The position numbers and the translations under genes were made by a program. Under the pieces are notes generated by a model. It was not told where the DNA came from and did no database searches. It saw only the letters and a program-made list of their open reading frames with translations. From an uncultured Alphaproteobacteria bacterium (GTDB taxonomy: Bacteria; Pseudomonadota; Alphaproteobacteria; Rhizobiales; Rhizobiaceae), in the NCBI GenBank assembly GCA_929200335.1, contig CAKMZG010000127.1:1-7282 (forward strand): 7,282 nt of DNA. Direction: 5' to 3'. The stretch's first letter is position 1, and each line of letters begins with the position of its first letter. This document shows positions 1-5,667 of this stretch, piece after piece.

Positions 1-338
1 GCAAGGGAGGCGGCATAGGAGGCATAGGCGGCATCGGCGGCATCGGAGGCATCGGCGGCATCGGCGGCATCGGAGGCATAGGAGGCGGCATCGGAGGCGG
101 CACGAACCACCCTAATATCATGGGGCGGATACAAACCCGCGCCCCATGATATTAACTGAGCACGAAAACCAGCTTTAAGCAATGAAAAATCTATGTCCAG
201 TGAATTTTCATAAATTATATAAGGGAAAACCCGCAAAGCAGAACGCACTGCTATCACTTGCGCCCATTCAATTGGCTTATCTTTCAGATATTCTTCTAAC
301 TTTTCTTTATTATTAATATCTTCAATTTTTATAACCAA
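1..338 (-). CDS. Hypothetical Ala-rich repeat protein (N-terminal part, runs off left edge)
   Basis: The minus strand is open for 112 codons and continues past the window edge. The first 75 residues or so look like a folded domain (near the start KLEEYLKDKPIEWAQ, then AVRSALRVFP, then a GFRAQLISWGAGLYPP stretch). After that come three- and four-residue repeats of Ala with Asp, Ser or Tyr (DAA, DAS, YAS). From memory this matches uncharacterised Rhizobiales-type proteins in which an 'IEDI..KEKLE.WL...P.EWA..IA.R.ALRVLP' head precedes a long Ala-rich helical tail; the function is unknown. The start is TTG at 336-338. An in-frame TGA lies two codons upstream, so no earlier start is possible. GGAG and GAGGG sequences precede it, and a promoter lies about 30 bases upstream. 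The opposite strand is also open across the repeat (Gly-Gly-Ile), but it has no start inside the window and no domain, so I treat it as a shadow. The family call rests on memory; the strand call is firm. Confidence 0.75.
   Translation of the reverse strand, partial: MVIKIEDINNKEKLEEYLKDKPIEWAQVIAVRSALRVFPYIIYENSLDIDFSLLKAGFRAQLISWGAGLYPPHDIRVVRAASDAASYASDAADAADASDAADAAYASYAASL
5..102. repeat. 9-bp tandem repeat tract (GGCATCGGM-like unit)
   Basis: About ten imperfect copies of a 9-base unit, read on the + strand as GGC ATC GGC or GGA, with variants ATA for ATC and two places where an extra GGC shifts the phase by one codon. All length changes are multiples of three, so the reading frame is kept. 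On the minus strand it encodes the DAA/DAS/YAS repeats of the left-edge protein. The copy number probably varies by slippage or unequal exchange; that is inference. Confidence 0.85.
113..154. repeat. 15-bp perfect inverted repeat inside the coding region
   Basis: Positions 113-127 (TAATATCATGGGGCG) are exactly the reverse complement of 140-154, separated by a 12-base loop. The structure lies wholly inside the left-edge minus-strand gene, where it encodes the LISWGAGLYPPHDIR stretch just before the Ala-rich repeat. There is no T-run after either arm, so it does not look like an ordinary rho-independent terminator. It could fold into a strong hairpin in the mRNA. The role is unknown. Confidence 0.8.
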
Positions 339-373
339 GCGCCCTCACTCCAAAATTTGTATAACTCATACTC

Positions 374-401
374 AATATAAGATTTGAGTTAAAAATTTCA
401 A
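374..401 (-). promoter_or_regulatory. sigma70-type promoter for the left-edge gene
   Basis: On the minus strand TTGAAA (396-401) is followed after 16 bases by TATATT (374-379). The expected transcription start is near 367, giving a leader of about 29 bases before the TTG start codon at 338. A 6+6 inverted repeat (ACTCAA at 370-375 and TTGAGT at 384-389) overlaps the -10 box and spacer and could be an operator, or a weak hairpin ending the operon to the right. The -35 is four of six consensus bases; the -10 is five of six. Confidence 0.6.
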
Positions 402-414
402 GTAGCGGTTGTGA

Positions 415-1599
415 TCAAATCTCCCCCTCATCCATCTGCCATGAAATATCATAGGCTTTTGTCTGAGTTAAAATTTCATCCATGGTGAGATATTCATGCG
501 CCATGCAGGCACGCGGATTGGTGACATCCGTTTGTAGCAATTTTTTTAATCCCGCAGCCATGGCCATAATAGGGATCGATGGCCCATGATCAGAATGGGC
601 AACCAATGACCATTGGCGCGCAATGGCTTTGCCCGCATCATCAAAACCATCAACGGCCACCACCATACCGCCACTTGCTGAGTTAAAGGGATGGGTTAAA
701 TGACGACCAAGAGACAAGATAGGCTCCAAACGAGTAAGATTTAATTGCACGTTCAGATATTTTTTTACCATTGCAGTTATCTTAGACATGGCCTCAATCG
801 AAATTTGTTCAAGCTGTGATTCAAGCCCTGCGTAAAATCCCGCGCTGTCCTTCACCTTAAAGGCGGTTCCCATTAATTCTGCATCCACCGTATCCACATA
901 GGAGCATCTGCGTTTGCGCAAATTAGGCAGGGTGAAACTTTTATCGTGTTTCCAGCCTCGTGCTGTGTCAAGTTTTCCATTACGCCAAATGGCAACAGGG
1001 CGTCCGCAATAGGATAACACCGCTTTTAAAACGGCTGCGCCAACCTTGCTCTTACCACCAGGCATAATGGCAATGGCAATATTATGCACTGCCTGCCACT
1101 CGCTCACCATATGCTGTACAACCGAATAGCTTAGCGCGGGCGTTGAGCTTGCTCCCGACAAAGCCATGACACCATTTTTTCGCGCTAGATCATCCAACGC
1201 TGGCGCATAGCCCATTAGATAATCTCTAGCATCTGCTAGATCTAGAATATGAGCGCCCACTTTAAGCGCCGCCTCTGCCAATTGGTAACTGGCAAATTGA
1301 AATGGCCCTGATAGGTCTAATACCGCAAAGGGTTTTATCGCTCGCATTTTTTCATTAAGATTTTTGGTGATATCTAAAACGACACCGTGAATGGGAATAT
1401 CTTTATCAGCATTTTGCACCCATTTTTGTGTTTCTTCAACCATAGACTGCACGCTCTCCTGATTGCGAGAAGTCAACCATAGCTCAACCCCTGCAAAAGC
1501 ATCCGCATCTGAAAACTGCACAATATGGCGTCTTATGCGCTCGCCAAATGAACCACTGGCGCCGACAATTAAAATCCGTTTTCCATTGTTATTTTTCAT
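415..1599 (-). CDS. Saccharopine-dehydrogenase-like NAD(P)-binding protein
   Basis: A 394-residue predicted oxidoreductase of the Sacchrp_dh_NADP type. The N-terminus has a Rossmann beta strand and GASGSFG (Gly13, Gly16, Gly19), the dinucleotide-binding loop. The segment AVLDLSGPFQFASYQLAEAA, then GAHILDLADAR, and the GASSTPALS motif near residues 149-157 are all typical of the family. Members that are not lysine-biosynthesis enzymes often act on unknown substrates, and a link to true saccharopine dehydrogenase should not be assumed. In other bacteria this domain is, to my knowledge, often fused to DUF4166; here the DUF4166 protein is a separate gene two places upstream in the same operon. 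The ATG at 1599 shares one base with the TGA of the preceding DCC gene, and AGGA lies seven bases before it. A GTG immediately upstream (1602) would give one more residue and a 4-base overlap, but its spacing to AGGA is poorer. It is the last gene of the operon. Confidence 0.85.
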   Translation of the reverse strand: MKNNNGKRILIVGASGSFGERIRRHIVQFSDADAFAGVELWLTSRNQESVQSMVEETQKWVQNADKDIPIHGVVLDITKNLNEKMRAIKPFAVLDLSGPFQFASYQLAEAALKVGAHILDLADARDYLMGYAPALDDLARKNGVMALSGASSTPALSYSVVQHMVSEWQAVHNIAIAIMPGGKSKVGAAVLKAVLSYCGRPVAIWRNGKLDTARGWKHDKSFTLPNLRKRRCSYVDTVDAELMGTAFKVKDSAGFYAGLESQLEQISIEAMSKITAMVKKYLNVQLNLTRLEPILSLGRHLTHPFNSASGGMVVAVDGFDDAGKAIARQWSLVAHSDHGPSIPIMAMAAGLKKLLQTDVTNPRACMAHEYLTMDEILTQTKAYDISWQMDEGEI

Positions 1600-2090
1600 C
1601 ACATGTTCCTAAGAGTTGTGGCTTTTAAAGCCTGAGTTAATTCCTCCTTGGATAGGCTAAGTCGGTGCTTATCCGCCTCATCCAAAACCATGCATTTTTT
1701 TGTTTTGCCAAAAATTTGATAGCGATTATCGGCAATAATTTGATAAATCCAGTCTCTTAATATACGTGGAACCAATTGCATTGCAACCCCAAGAACATGC
1801 CACCTGCGAAGATGCTTTAACAGTGCAATCACCGCATCAGAGCGTTTATAGACAATGGCATTTTCTATGAATAGGAAGCTCGAAGGATTTATTGGATCTT
1901 CATCATAGGTTTTCATAAGGCTGTGACCTTGCTCACTGTTTATACTCAAAAAACGAATTTCATTTGAACGCTCATTTTTACTTAAACGTTCATTTTTACT
2001 TAAACGTTCATGGGTCAAAACAAATTGAACAGCCTTTGAACATAAAACACAATGACCATCATAGACGAATATGGGAAGCTGTGCGCTCAT
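1599..2090 (-). CDS. DCC-family (DUF393) thiol-disulfide oxidoreductase-like protein
   Basis: A 163-residue protein of the DCC family, named for its N-terminal Asp-x-x-Cys-x-x-Cys. Here it is YDGHCVLC at residues 10-17 (Cys14, Cys17), directly after the first beta strand, as in a thioredoxin-like fold. The second family signature, RYxxFGKxxxC, is present at residues 123-133 (NRYQIFGKTKKC). The two N-terminal cysteines could support thiol-disulfide exchange, but the substrate is unknown for the family. Residues 28-41 are a duplicated ERLSKN unit placed in the loop before the second strand, making that loop longer than usual. There is no signal peptide or membrane segment, so a cytoplasmic location is expected. 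The ATG overlaps the TGA of the DUF4166 gene by four bases (ATGA), and the stop overlaps the next start, so translation of the three genes is probably coupled. Confidence 0.88.
   Translation of the reverse strand: MSAQLPIFVYDGHCVLCSKAVQFVLTHERLSKNERLSKNERSNEIRFLSINSEQGHSLMKTYDEDPINPSSFLFIENAIVYKRSDAVIALLKHLRRWHVLGVAMQLVPRILRDWIYQIIADNRYQIFGKTKKCMVLDEADKHRLSLSKEELTQALKATTLRNM
1972..2011. repeat. 18-bp tandem duplication inside the DCC gene
   Basis: Two identical 18-base copies (1972-1989 and 1990-2007, unit TCATTTTTACTTAAACGT) plus four bases of a third. Because 18 is a multiple of three, the frame is kept and six residues (ERLSKN) are repeated. The copies have no base differences, which points to a recent duplication by slippage. 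Confidence 0.9.
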
Positions 2091-2779
2091 GCCTTGCCCT
2101 CATCTTGTTGTGGTCTATCGTGATAAATTGCATTTTGAAAAAGCAGTTCACCAAAAATTTTATGGCGCAGAGATAATGAAAATTCAAAATCACCTTGGCC
2201 TAAATCGTGATGCTTAACCACCAGATGTCCAGGTTCCAAAAATTTTGGTAATTTAAAGTGCAGCTTGCCAAATTTAAAATGATAACCGTGGCCGTGAAAT
2301 GCGAGCGTATCTTTACTCACTTTTGGCTTTAGGGCAATTGAAAGTCCAAAACCTATATATTCCTCCAAACCAGTTTCACCAGAAAATTTCTTAACGGATT
2401 GTATTACCTGCGGAGGTTTTTGGGCGCGTTGATAATGACGTGACCATATCTGCCCACCACTATCCTTATCTTCATAGACACTCACCACACTGGGCAGACT
2501 TACCTCTTTAAAAACGGGTAGAGGCGCACCAACTACGCGTAGTGCTTGCGCCAAAATCGCCCCCCATATGTTACGTTTTAATGTGATGTTTTCACCGCGA
2601 TAATAAACAACCCTATTGTTTGATAGTGTTTTTGAAAATCTATTCCGCACCAACTTTGGCAGCTGCTGCCAAGCCTCATCTCCGATTAAATTTTGAAAGC
2701 GGCGATCCTTAGGTTGCTCAACTTTTAAAATAGAAAGGGGAGCCACTTGGTTTTGATTTTTAGTTTCTAAATTTAACAT
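2087..2779 (-). CDS. DUF4166 domain protein
   Basis: A 230-residue protein that matches the DUF4166 pattern: a short N-terminal stretch, LPKLVRNRF near residue 40, GAPLPVFKEVSLPSVVSVYED near 84-104, a W-x-R segment (IWSRHYQR, 111-118), a conserved acidic glycine-rich part (GLEEYIGFGLSIAL, 137-150), and near the C-terminus FGELLFQNAIY (209-219). A histidine-rich strand pair (FHGHGYHFKFGKLHFKLP, 161-178) stands out. No enzyme activity is established for the domain as far as I know. It is often found with, or fused to, saccharopine-dehydrogenase-like NAD(P)-binding domains, which fits its place in this operon. The ATG start is preceded by GGGGAG at five bases. It begins 30 bases after the regulator stop, and its own TGA overlaps the DCC start. 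Confidence 0.85.
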   Translation of the reverse strand: MLNLETKNQNQVAPLSILKVEQPKDRRFQNLIGDEAWQQLPKLVRNRFSKTLSNNRVVYYRGENITLKRNIWGAILAQALRVVGAPLPVFKEVSLPSVVSVYEDKDSGGQIWSRHYQRAQKPPQVIQSVKKFSGETGLEEYIGFGLSIALKPKVSKDTLAFHGHGYHFKFGKLHFKLPKFLEPGHLVVKHHDLGQGDFEFSLSLRHKIFGELLFQNAIYHDRPQQDEGKA

Positions 2780-2809
2780 TTGAGCTCCCCTTTCATATTT
2801 TTAAGCTAA

Positions 2810-3367
2810 CTATTTCAATCCGGGTATAAAGGATAAAACCTTCGCCCCCATTTTCATTAATTTGTCTCTGGTACCCGGTGACATTTTGTGAACTTGATCG
2901 TACCAATTATTGATGTTTTGAGTAAAATCATGCATCGCCTGCAAGCGAGCAAGCGCCACATCATCAACGCCTTTATCGCTACGCGCTTCCTCAATGCATT
3001 CCTTCAAAGTGGAAAGCGCAGGATCAAGCTCACGCGTTTTGCGTCCCTCAGATATGCGCATAGCAATTTCCCAAACATCACCCTCTGCTAAAAAATGGTC
3101 GCGACGATCGCCCTTGATAGGCACACGGTAAATCAAATTCCACGACAGTAATTCTTTAATCGAATTGGAAACATTGGAGCGCGCCATATCCAAAGTCTTG
3201 GCAATATCCTCAGCAGTGACTGGCTTATCCAAAAGGTAAAGATAGGCATGAATTTGGCTGACGGAACGGTTAACCCCCCATTGCCCACCAAGATCACCCC
3301 ATTGTAAAATGAATTTTTCCATTGCCTCGGGTAATGGTTTTATTTGTTCTTCCATAATTTCGCTCAC
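2810..3367 (-). CDS. GbsR/MarR-family winged-helix transcriptional regulator
   Basis: A 185-residue DNA-binding regulator. The N-terminal WGDLGGQWGVNRSVSQIHAYLYL (23-45) is typical of the GbsR-like branch of the MarR superfamily. The winged helix follows: TAEDIAKTLDMARSNVSNSIKELLSW (51-76, with MARSNVSNSIKEL as recognition helix) and the wing VPIKGDRRDHF (82-92). The rest is helical and probably dimerises. It is the first gene of the leftward operon and very likely controls it and itself, because a perfect palindrome covers the -10/+1 region of its promoter. The annotated start is GTG (3365-3367), with only a weak GAAG-like ribosome site. The in-frame ATG at 3353-3355 (residue 5) is an alternative, and the sequence does not decide between them. 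The ligand is unknown; nothing here supports the choline/betaine role of GbsR itself. Confidence 0.88.
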   Translation of the reverse strand: MSEIMEEQIKPLPEAMEKFILQWGDLGGQWGVNRSVSQIHAYLYLLDKPVTAEDIAKTLDMARSNVSNSIKELLSWNLIYRVPIKGDRRDHFLAEGDVWEIAMRISEGRKTRELDPALSTLKECIEEARSDKGVDDVALARLQAMHDFTQNINNWYDQVHKMSPGTRDKLMKMGAKVLSFIPGLK

Positions 3368-3399
3368 ACTTCATTTCTTACAATACTTAAAACTCTGTA

Positions 3400-3419
3400 A
3401 TTTCTGTCTTAACAGAAAT
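3400..3419. promoter_or_regulatory. Candidate operator (8+8 perfect inverted repeat)
   Basis: ATTTCTGT (3400-3407) and ACAGAAAT (3412-3419) are exact reverse complements with a 4-base centre (CTTA). The right arm overlaps the -10 box of the regulator promoter and the rest covers the likely transcription start, so a protein bound here would block RNA polymerase. A 20-base palindrome suits a dimeric MarR-type protein. A second, wider pair (ATTTCTTA at 3373-3380 and TAAGAAAT at 3421-3428) encloses it. That the binder is the adjacent regulator is inference. Confidence 0.65.
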
Positions 3420-3445
3420 ATAAGAAATTAATATAAAAATGTCAA
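3417..3445 (-). promoter_or_regulatory. Strong sigma70-type promoter of the leftward operon
   Basis: On the minus strand a perfect -35 TTGACA (3440-3445) is followed by a 17-base AT-rich spacer and TATATT (3417-3422). Transcription would start near 3410, giving a leader of about 40 bases before the GTG start of the regulator. It is the best promoter match in the window. Confidence 0.8.
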
Positions 3446-3590
3446 GCGATTTTAATATTAGACTTTTAGCGGGTATTGATGAATGGCGATAGCAAAGCCA
3501 CAATTGCAGCATAAAGGGCAATGGCATGAAAATAGGTTATAGCCTCATGACAATAAACAACCCTTCACATCTCCATCACCGTAAGTTGAA

Positions 3591-3618
3591 TTGTATATCC
3601 TAGAAAAGCTTCTATAGT
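3591..3618 (+). promoter_or_regulatory. Weak candidate promoter for the hydrolase/OsmC gene
   Basis: TTGTAT (3591-3596), 16 bases, TATAGT (3613-3618), with the start codon 24 bases beyond the -10. It is the best-placed pair I can see upstream of the gene, but the -35 is poor and nothing else confirms it. Confidence 0.3.
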
Positions 3619-3642
3619 TCATCAAGAATCAAGGAGCTACTA

Positions 3643-4875
3643 ATGACCAATATCAAAACCCTACGCACTGAATTTACTGGGCATAGCGGAGAAATTTTAT
3701 CTGCACGATTGGACACCCCTACAGGTGAAGTAAAAGCTTATGCACTTTTTGCTCATTGTTTTACTTGCTCTAAAGATATTTTGGCGGCAAAGCACATTTC
3801 CCAAGAATTAGCCCAGCAGGGCATTGCCGTTTTGCGCTTTGATTTTACAGGGCTTGGAAATTCTGAGGGCAATTTTACCGAAAGCAATTTTTCGACTAAC
3901 CTGCTTGATTTCATTTTGGCCAGTGATTTCCTACGGCAAAATTATCAAGCGCCGCAAATTCTTATTGGCCATTCTTTAGGCGGCGCAGCCGTATTAGCAT
4001 CTGCCCATAAAATTCCTGAAGCCAAAGCAGTCGTAACCATTGGTGCGCCCGCAGATACACAACATTTGTTGCATCATTTTGATGGTGTATTGGAAAAAAT
4101 TGAAAATGAAGGCATGGCCGATGTAAATCTGGCAGGGCGTAATTTTACGTTTCAAAAGCAATTCATTGACGATTTAAAAGCAACCGATATTACCCCGCGT
4201 ATCAAGACATTGAAAAAGGCCTTGCTGGTAATGCACTCCCCCATTGATGAAACGGTGGGAATTGAAAATGCAGCTAAAATTTTTGATGTCGCCAAACATC
4301 CCAAAAGCTTTATCTCGTTAGATCAAGCAGATCATTTATTAAGCAAGCAAGCAGACAGCAAATTTGCCGCTCACATGGTTGCAGCCTTTGCGAGCAGATA
4401 TATTGAAACCTACGACATTGAAAATACTCAACCTGCTGAAGATTTGATAGTCAGCGAAACAGGCGTTGGAAAATTTCAACAAAGAGTACGCGTAGGTAGG
4501 CATGATTTTTTTGCCGATGAGCCAGTTTCAGTTGGCGGACTTTATAGTGGCCCCACACCTTTTGAATTTTTAAAAACAGCGCTGGGGGCTTGCACTTCAA
4601 TGACCCTGCGTATGTATTTAGAACGCAAAGGCATTAAGCTTGGCAAGATTAGCGTAAAAGTTACCCATGAGAAAATCGCAACTGAGGACTGCCCAACCTG
4701 CAATGATTATCAAAAAGAGACCTTCACCCAGATTGATAGGTTTTCACGAAGCATTTCGATTGATGGCGATGTATCCCCAGAACTTTATGAAAAACTCTTA
4801 GAAATTGCAGACAAATGCCCAGTTCATAAAACCTTAGAACAAAGCGCAATTATTGAAACAAAAATTTCGAATTAA
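3643..4875 (+). CDS. Bifunctional alpha/beta hydrolase / OsmC family protein
   Basis: A 410-residue fusion. Residues 1 to about 255 are an alpha/beta hydrolase: HCFTCSKD near the oxyanion region (38-45), the nucleophile elbow GHSLGG with Ser111, Asp202 in HSPIDETV, and His231 in QADHLL complete a plausible catalytic triad. Residues about 265-410 are an OsmC/Ohr-type domain: GLYSGPTPFEFLKTALGACTSMTLRMYLERKG with Cys317, and ADKCPVHKTLE with Cys392. These are the two redox cysteines expected of peroxide-reducing OsmC proteins. An added CPTC (350-353) lies between them, where related fusions usually also have a CxxC. The length is normal for this fusion family. A likely role is defence against organic hydroperoxides, with the hydrolase perhaps releasing them from esters; the substrate is unknown. 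AAGGAG lies six bases before the ATG. It stands alone, divergent from the regulator operon, and ends in a hairpin. Confidence 0.92.
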   Translation: MTNIKTLRTEFTGHSGEILSARLDTPTGEVKAYALFAHCFTCSKDILAAKHISQELAQQGIAVLRFDFTGLGNSEGNFTESNFSTNLLDFILASDFLRQNYQAPQILIGHSLGGAAVLASAHKIPEAKAVVTIGAPADTQHLLHHFDGVLEKIENEGMADVNLAGRNFTFQKQFIDDLKATDITPRIKTLKKALLVMHSPIDETVGIENAAKIFDVAKHPKSFISLDQADHLLSKQADSKFAAHMVAAFASRYIETYDIENTQPAEDLIVSETGVGKFQQRVRVGRHDFFADEPVSVGGLYSGPTPFEFLKTALGACTSMTLRMYLERKGIKLGKISVKVTHEKIATEDCPTCNDYQKETFTQIDRFSRSISIDGDVSPELYEKLLEIADKCPVHKTLEQSAIIETKISN

Positions 4876-4880
4876 ATTTT

Positions 4881-4904
4881 GACGCTTGTTAAAACCCAAG
4901 CGTC
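4881..4904. terminator. Hairpin between the hydrolase gene and the LytTR remnant
   Basis: GACGCTTG (4881-4888) pairs perfectly with CAAGCGTC (4897-4904) around an 8-base loop, five bases after the hydrolase stop codon. There is no proper T-run on the + side (TTCACATC follows), so it may be a weak terminator or only protect the 3' end. The loop and one arm are the former 3' end of the minus-strand LytTR remnant, with its TAA in the loop. Confidence 0.5.
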
Positions 4905-4972
4905 TTCACATCATCGCGATAATTACGGCTAACAGGAAAACGCTGATTATTTTTTAACATCAGCTCCCATTT
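4889..4972 (-). pseudogene. Remnant of a second LytTR-domain gene (last 27 codons and stop)
   Basis: The minus strand encodes KWELMLKNNQRFPVSRNYRD followed by DVKTLGF and a TAA at 4889-4891. The C-terminus of the intact LytTR protein at 5668-6447 reads KWELLLKNDTRLPVSRNYRD then RVKTLSIS; 20 of 27 aligned residues are identical, and the ends fall at nearly the same place. Upstream of the Lys the match stops at once: two unrelated codons and an in-frame TAA (4979-4981) follow, directly at a palindromic element. So only the tail of a LytTR DNA-binding domain is left, with the rest deleted or displaced. The 20 identities show common origin; whether it is a decayed duplicate or a remnant acquired separately is open. 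Confidence 0.8.
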
Positions 4973-4979
4973 CGCGCAT

Positions 4980-5020
4980 TAGAGCTTAATGCGTTTGAAT
5001 GAATTCAAAACGCGGCTCTA
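4980..5020. repeat. Imperfect palindromic intergenic element (TAGAGC...GCTCTA)
   Basis: The outer arms TAGAGC (4980-4985) and GCTCTA (5015-5020) are perfect. The inner arms GCGTTTGAA (4991-4999) and TTCAAAACGC (5004-5013) pair with one bulged base around a short loop. Elements of this shape, 40 bases or so with AGAGC...GCTCT ends, are common between genes in many alphaproteobacterial genomes as I remember them; no second copy occurs in this window. It lies exactly where similarity of the LytTR remnant ends. Confidence 0.65.
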
Positions 5021-5081
5021 GATTCCGTAATTTGCTTCATATGGAATAAAGGGCGACATCCAAATTTAATAAGAGAAAAGC

Positions 5082-5285
5082 TTAAGCTTGATCTTCTGAT
5101 TCTTCGCCACTGCTGCCCATGAAATAAAGCAAACCACCAACGACTAACAAAGCTATTTTGATGCCCCATGCAGCAGTATCGCCCCAATTATAGATCCAGA
5201 AGAGAAAAGATGGCACACGATCAAAAAAATCCAGAATAATTGCAAATCCACCTAAAAAGGCCATAAGGCCGCCCAATTGTTTCAT
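5082..5285 (-). CDS. Small two-helix membrane protein
   Basis: A 67-residue protein with two hydrophobic segments (about residues 4-21, GGLMAFLGGFAIILDF, and 41-58, WGIKIALLVVGGLLYFMG) joined by a loop containing WIYNWGDTAAW, and an acidic, soluble tail (SSGEESEDQA). Similar short proteins with a W-x-x-x-WG loop between two helices are widespread and uncharacterised. AGGAG lies seven bases before the ATG at 5283-5285. The frame is open 14 codons further upstream to an ATG at 5325-5327, but that one lacks a ribosome site. It is an inner-membrane protein of unknown role, transcribed alone. Confidence 0.8.
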   Translation of the reverse strand: MKQLGGLMAFLGGFAIILDFFDRVPSFLFWIYNWGDTAAWGIKIALLVVGGLLYFMGSSGEESEDQA

Positions 5286-5667
5286 AAAGTCACTCCTAAA
5301 ATTAATGAAAACAGAATGACAATTCATCCCATTTATAATTGTCTAAAAATAAAATGGTAAAAATTTAACCATCCTCCTTGAGGATACACCGCTTAAAATA
5401 AACTGCAAGGACATTCAAAATTATAAACAGTTAAGAAATTTGGGAAACACAATTTCACGTAATCTATCTATGCACGATGCAGGGTGCCATATTGATGGTT
5501 TAATTATGAGGTAATTAGGATTCTTAATTTATCAATCACCCCCCTACTGTTTTTAAGTGCAGAATCAGCTATAGTCATTTTTTATAAAAATAAATTTTGA
5601 GGGCGAATGGCCGAGTGTGCCAGAACATATGTGCCTGAGGCCGATTTTGACCCTAATGATGTCGAGT
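5286..5667. other. AT-rich 382-base intergenic stretch
   Basis: No well-supported gene here. It holds the GACAATT inverted repeat, an imperfect palindrome with ATGGT/ACCAT arms (5354-5372), a small perfect hairpin ATCCTC-CTT-GAGGAT (5371-5385), a TTTTTTATAAAAA palindrome near 5578-5590, and a doubtful micro-ORF at its right end. The small membrane gene and the LytTR gene are both on the minus strand, so the stretch contains the 3' end of one transcript and the leader of the other. Confidence 0.6.
5318..5343. promoter_or_regulatory. Inverted repeat upstream of the small membrane protein
   Basis: GACAATT (5318-5324) and AATTGTC (5337-5343) are perfect reverse complements with a 12-base spacer, 32 bases before the start codon. 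The position between the start codon and the expected promoter suits an operator. No convincing -35/-10 pair accompanies it. Confidence 0.4.

Noticed and set aside
3..149. Gly-Gly-Ile-rich open frame on the + strand ending in TGA within the hairpin
   Set aside because: No start in the window and no domain beyond the repeat. The minus strand over the same bases has a start, promoter and recognisable N-terminal domain.
3466..3564. Minus-strand open frame of 32 codons encoding a hydrophobic HAIALYAAIVALLSPF segment
   Set aside because: No usable start codon or ribosome site and an in-frame stop just upstream. It may be a relic, but nothing in the window supports it.
5005..5187. 60-codon minus-strand frame overlapping the small membrane protein
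   Set aside because: Shadow in another frame, with no ribosome site, and it runs across the palindromic element.
5082..5327. Longer form of the small membrane protein from the upstream ATG at 5325-5327
   Set aside because: No ribosome site there, while AGGAG is well placed for the inner ATG at 5283-5285. The extra residues would also be encoded by the inverted repeat region.
5353..5514. 53-codon open frame on the + strand in the intergenic stretch
   Set aside because: No ATG or GTG near its beginning, no ribosome site before the internal ATG at 5470, and no recognisable motif. The length is compatible with chance.
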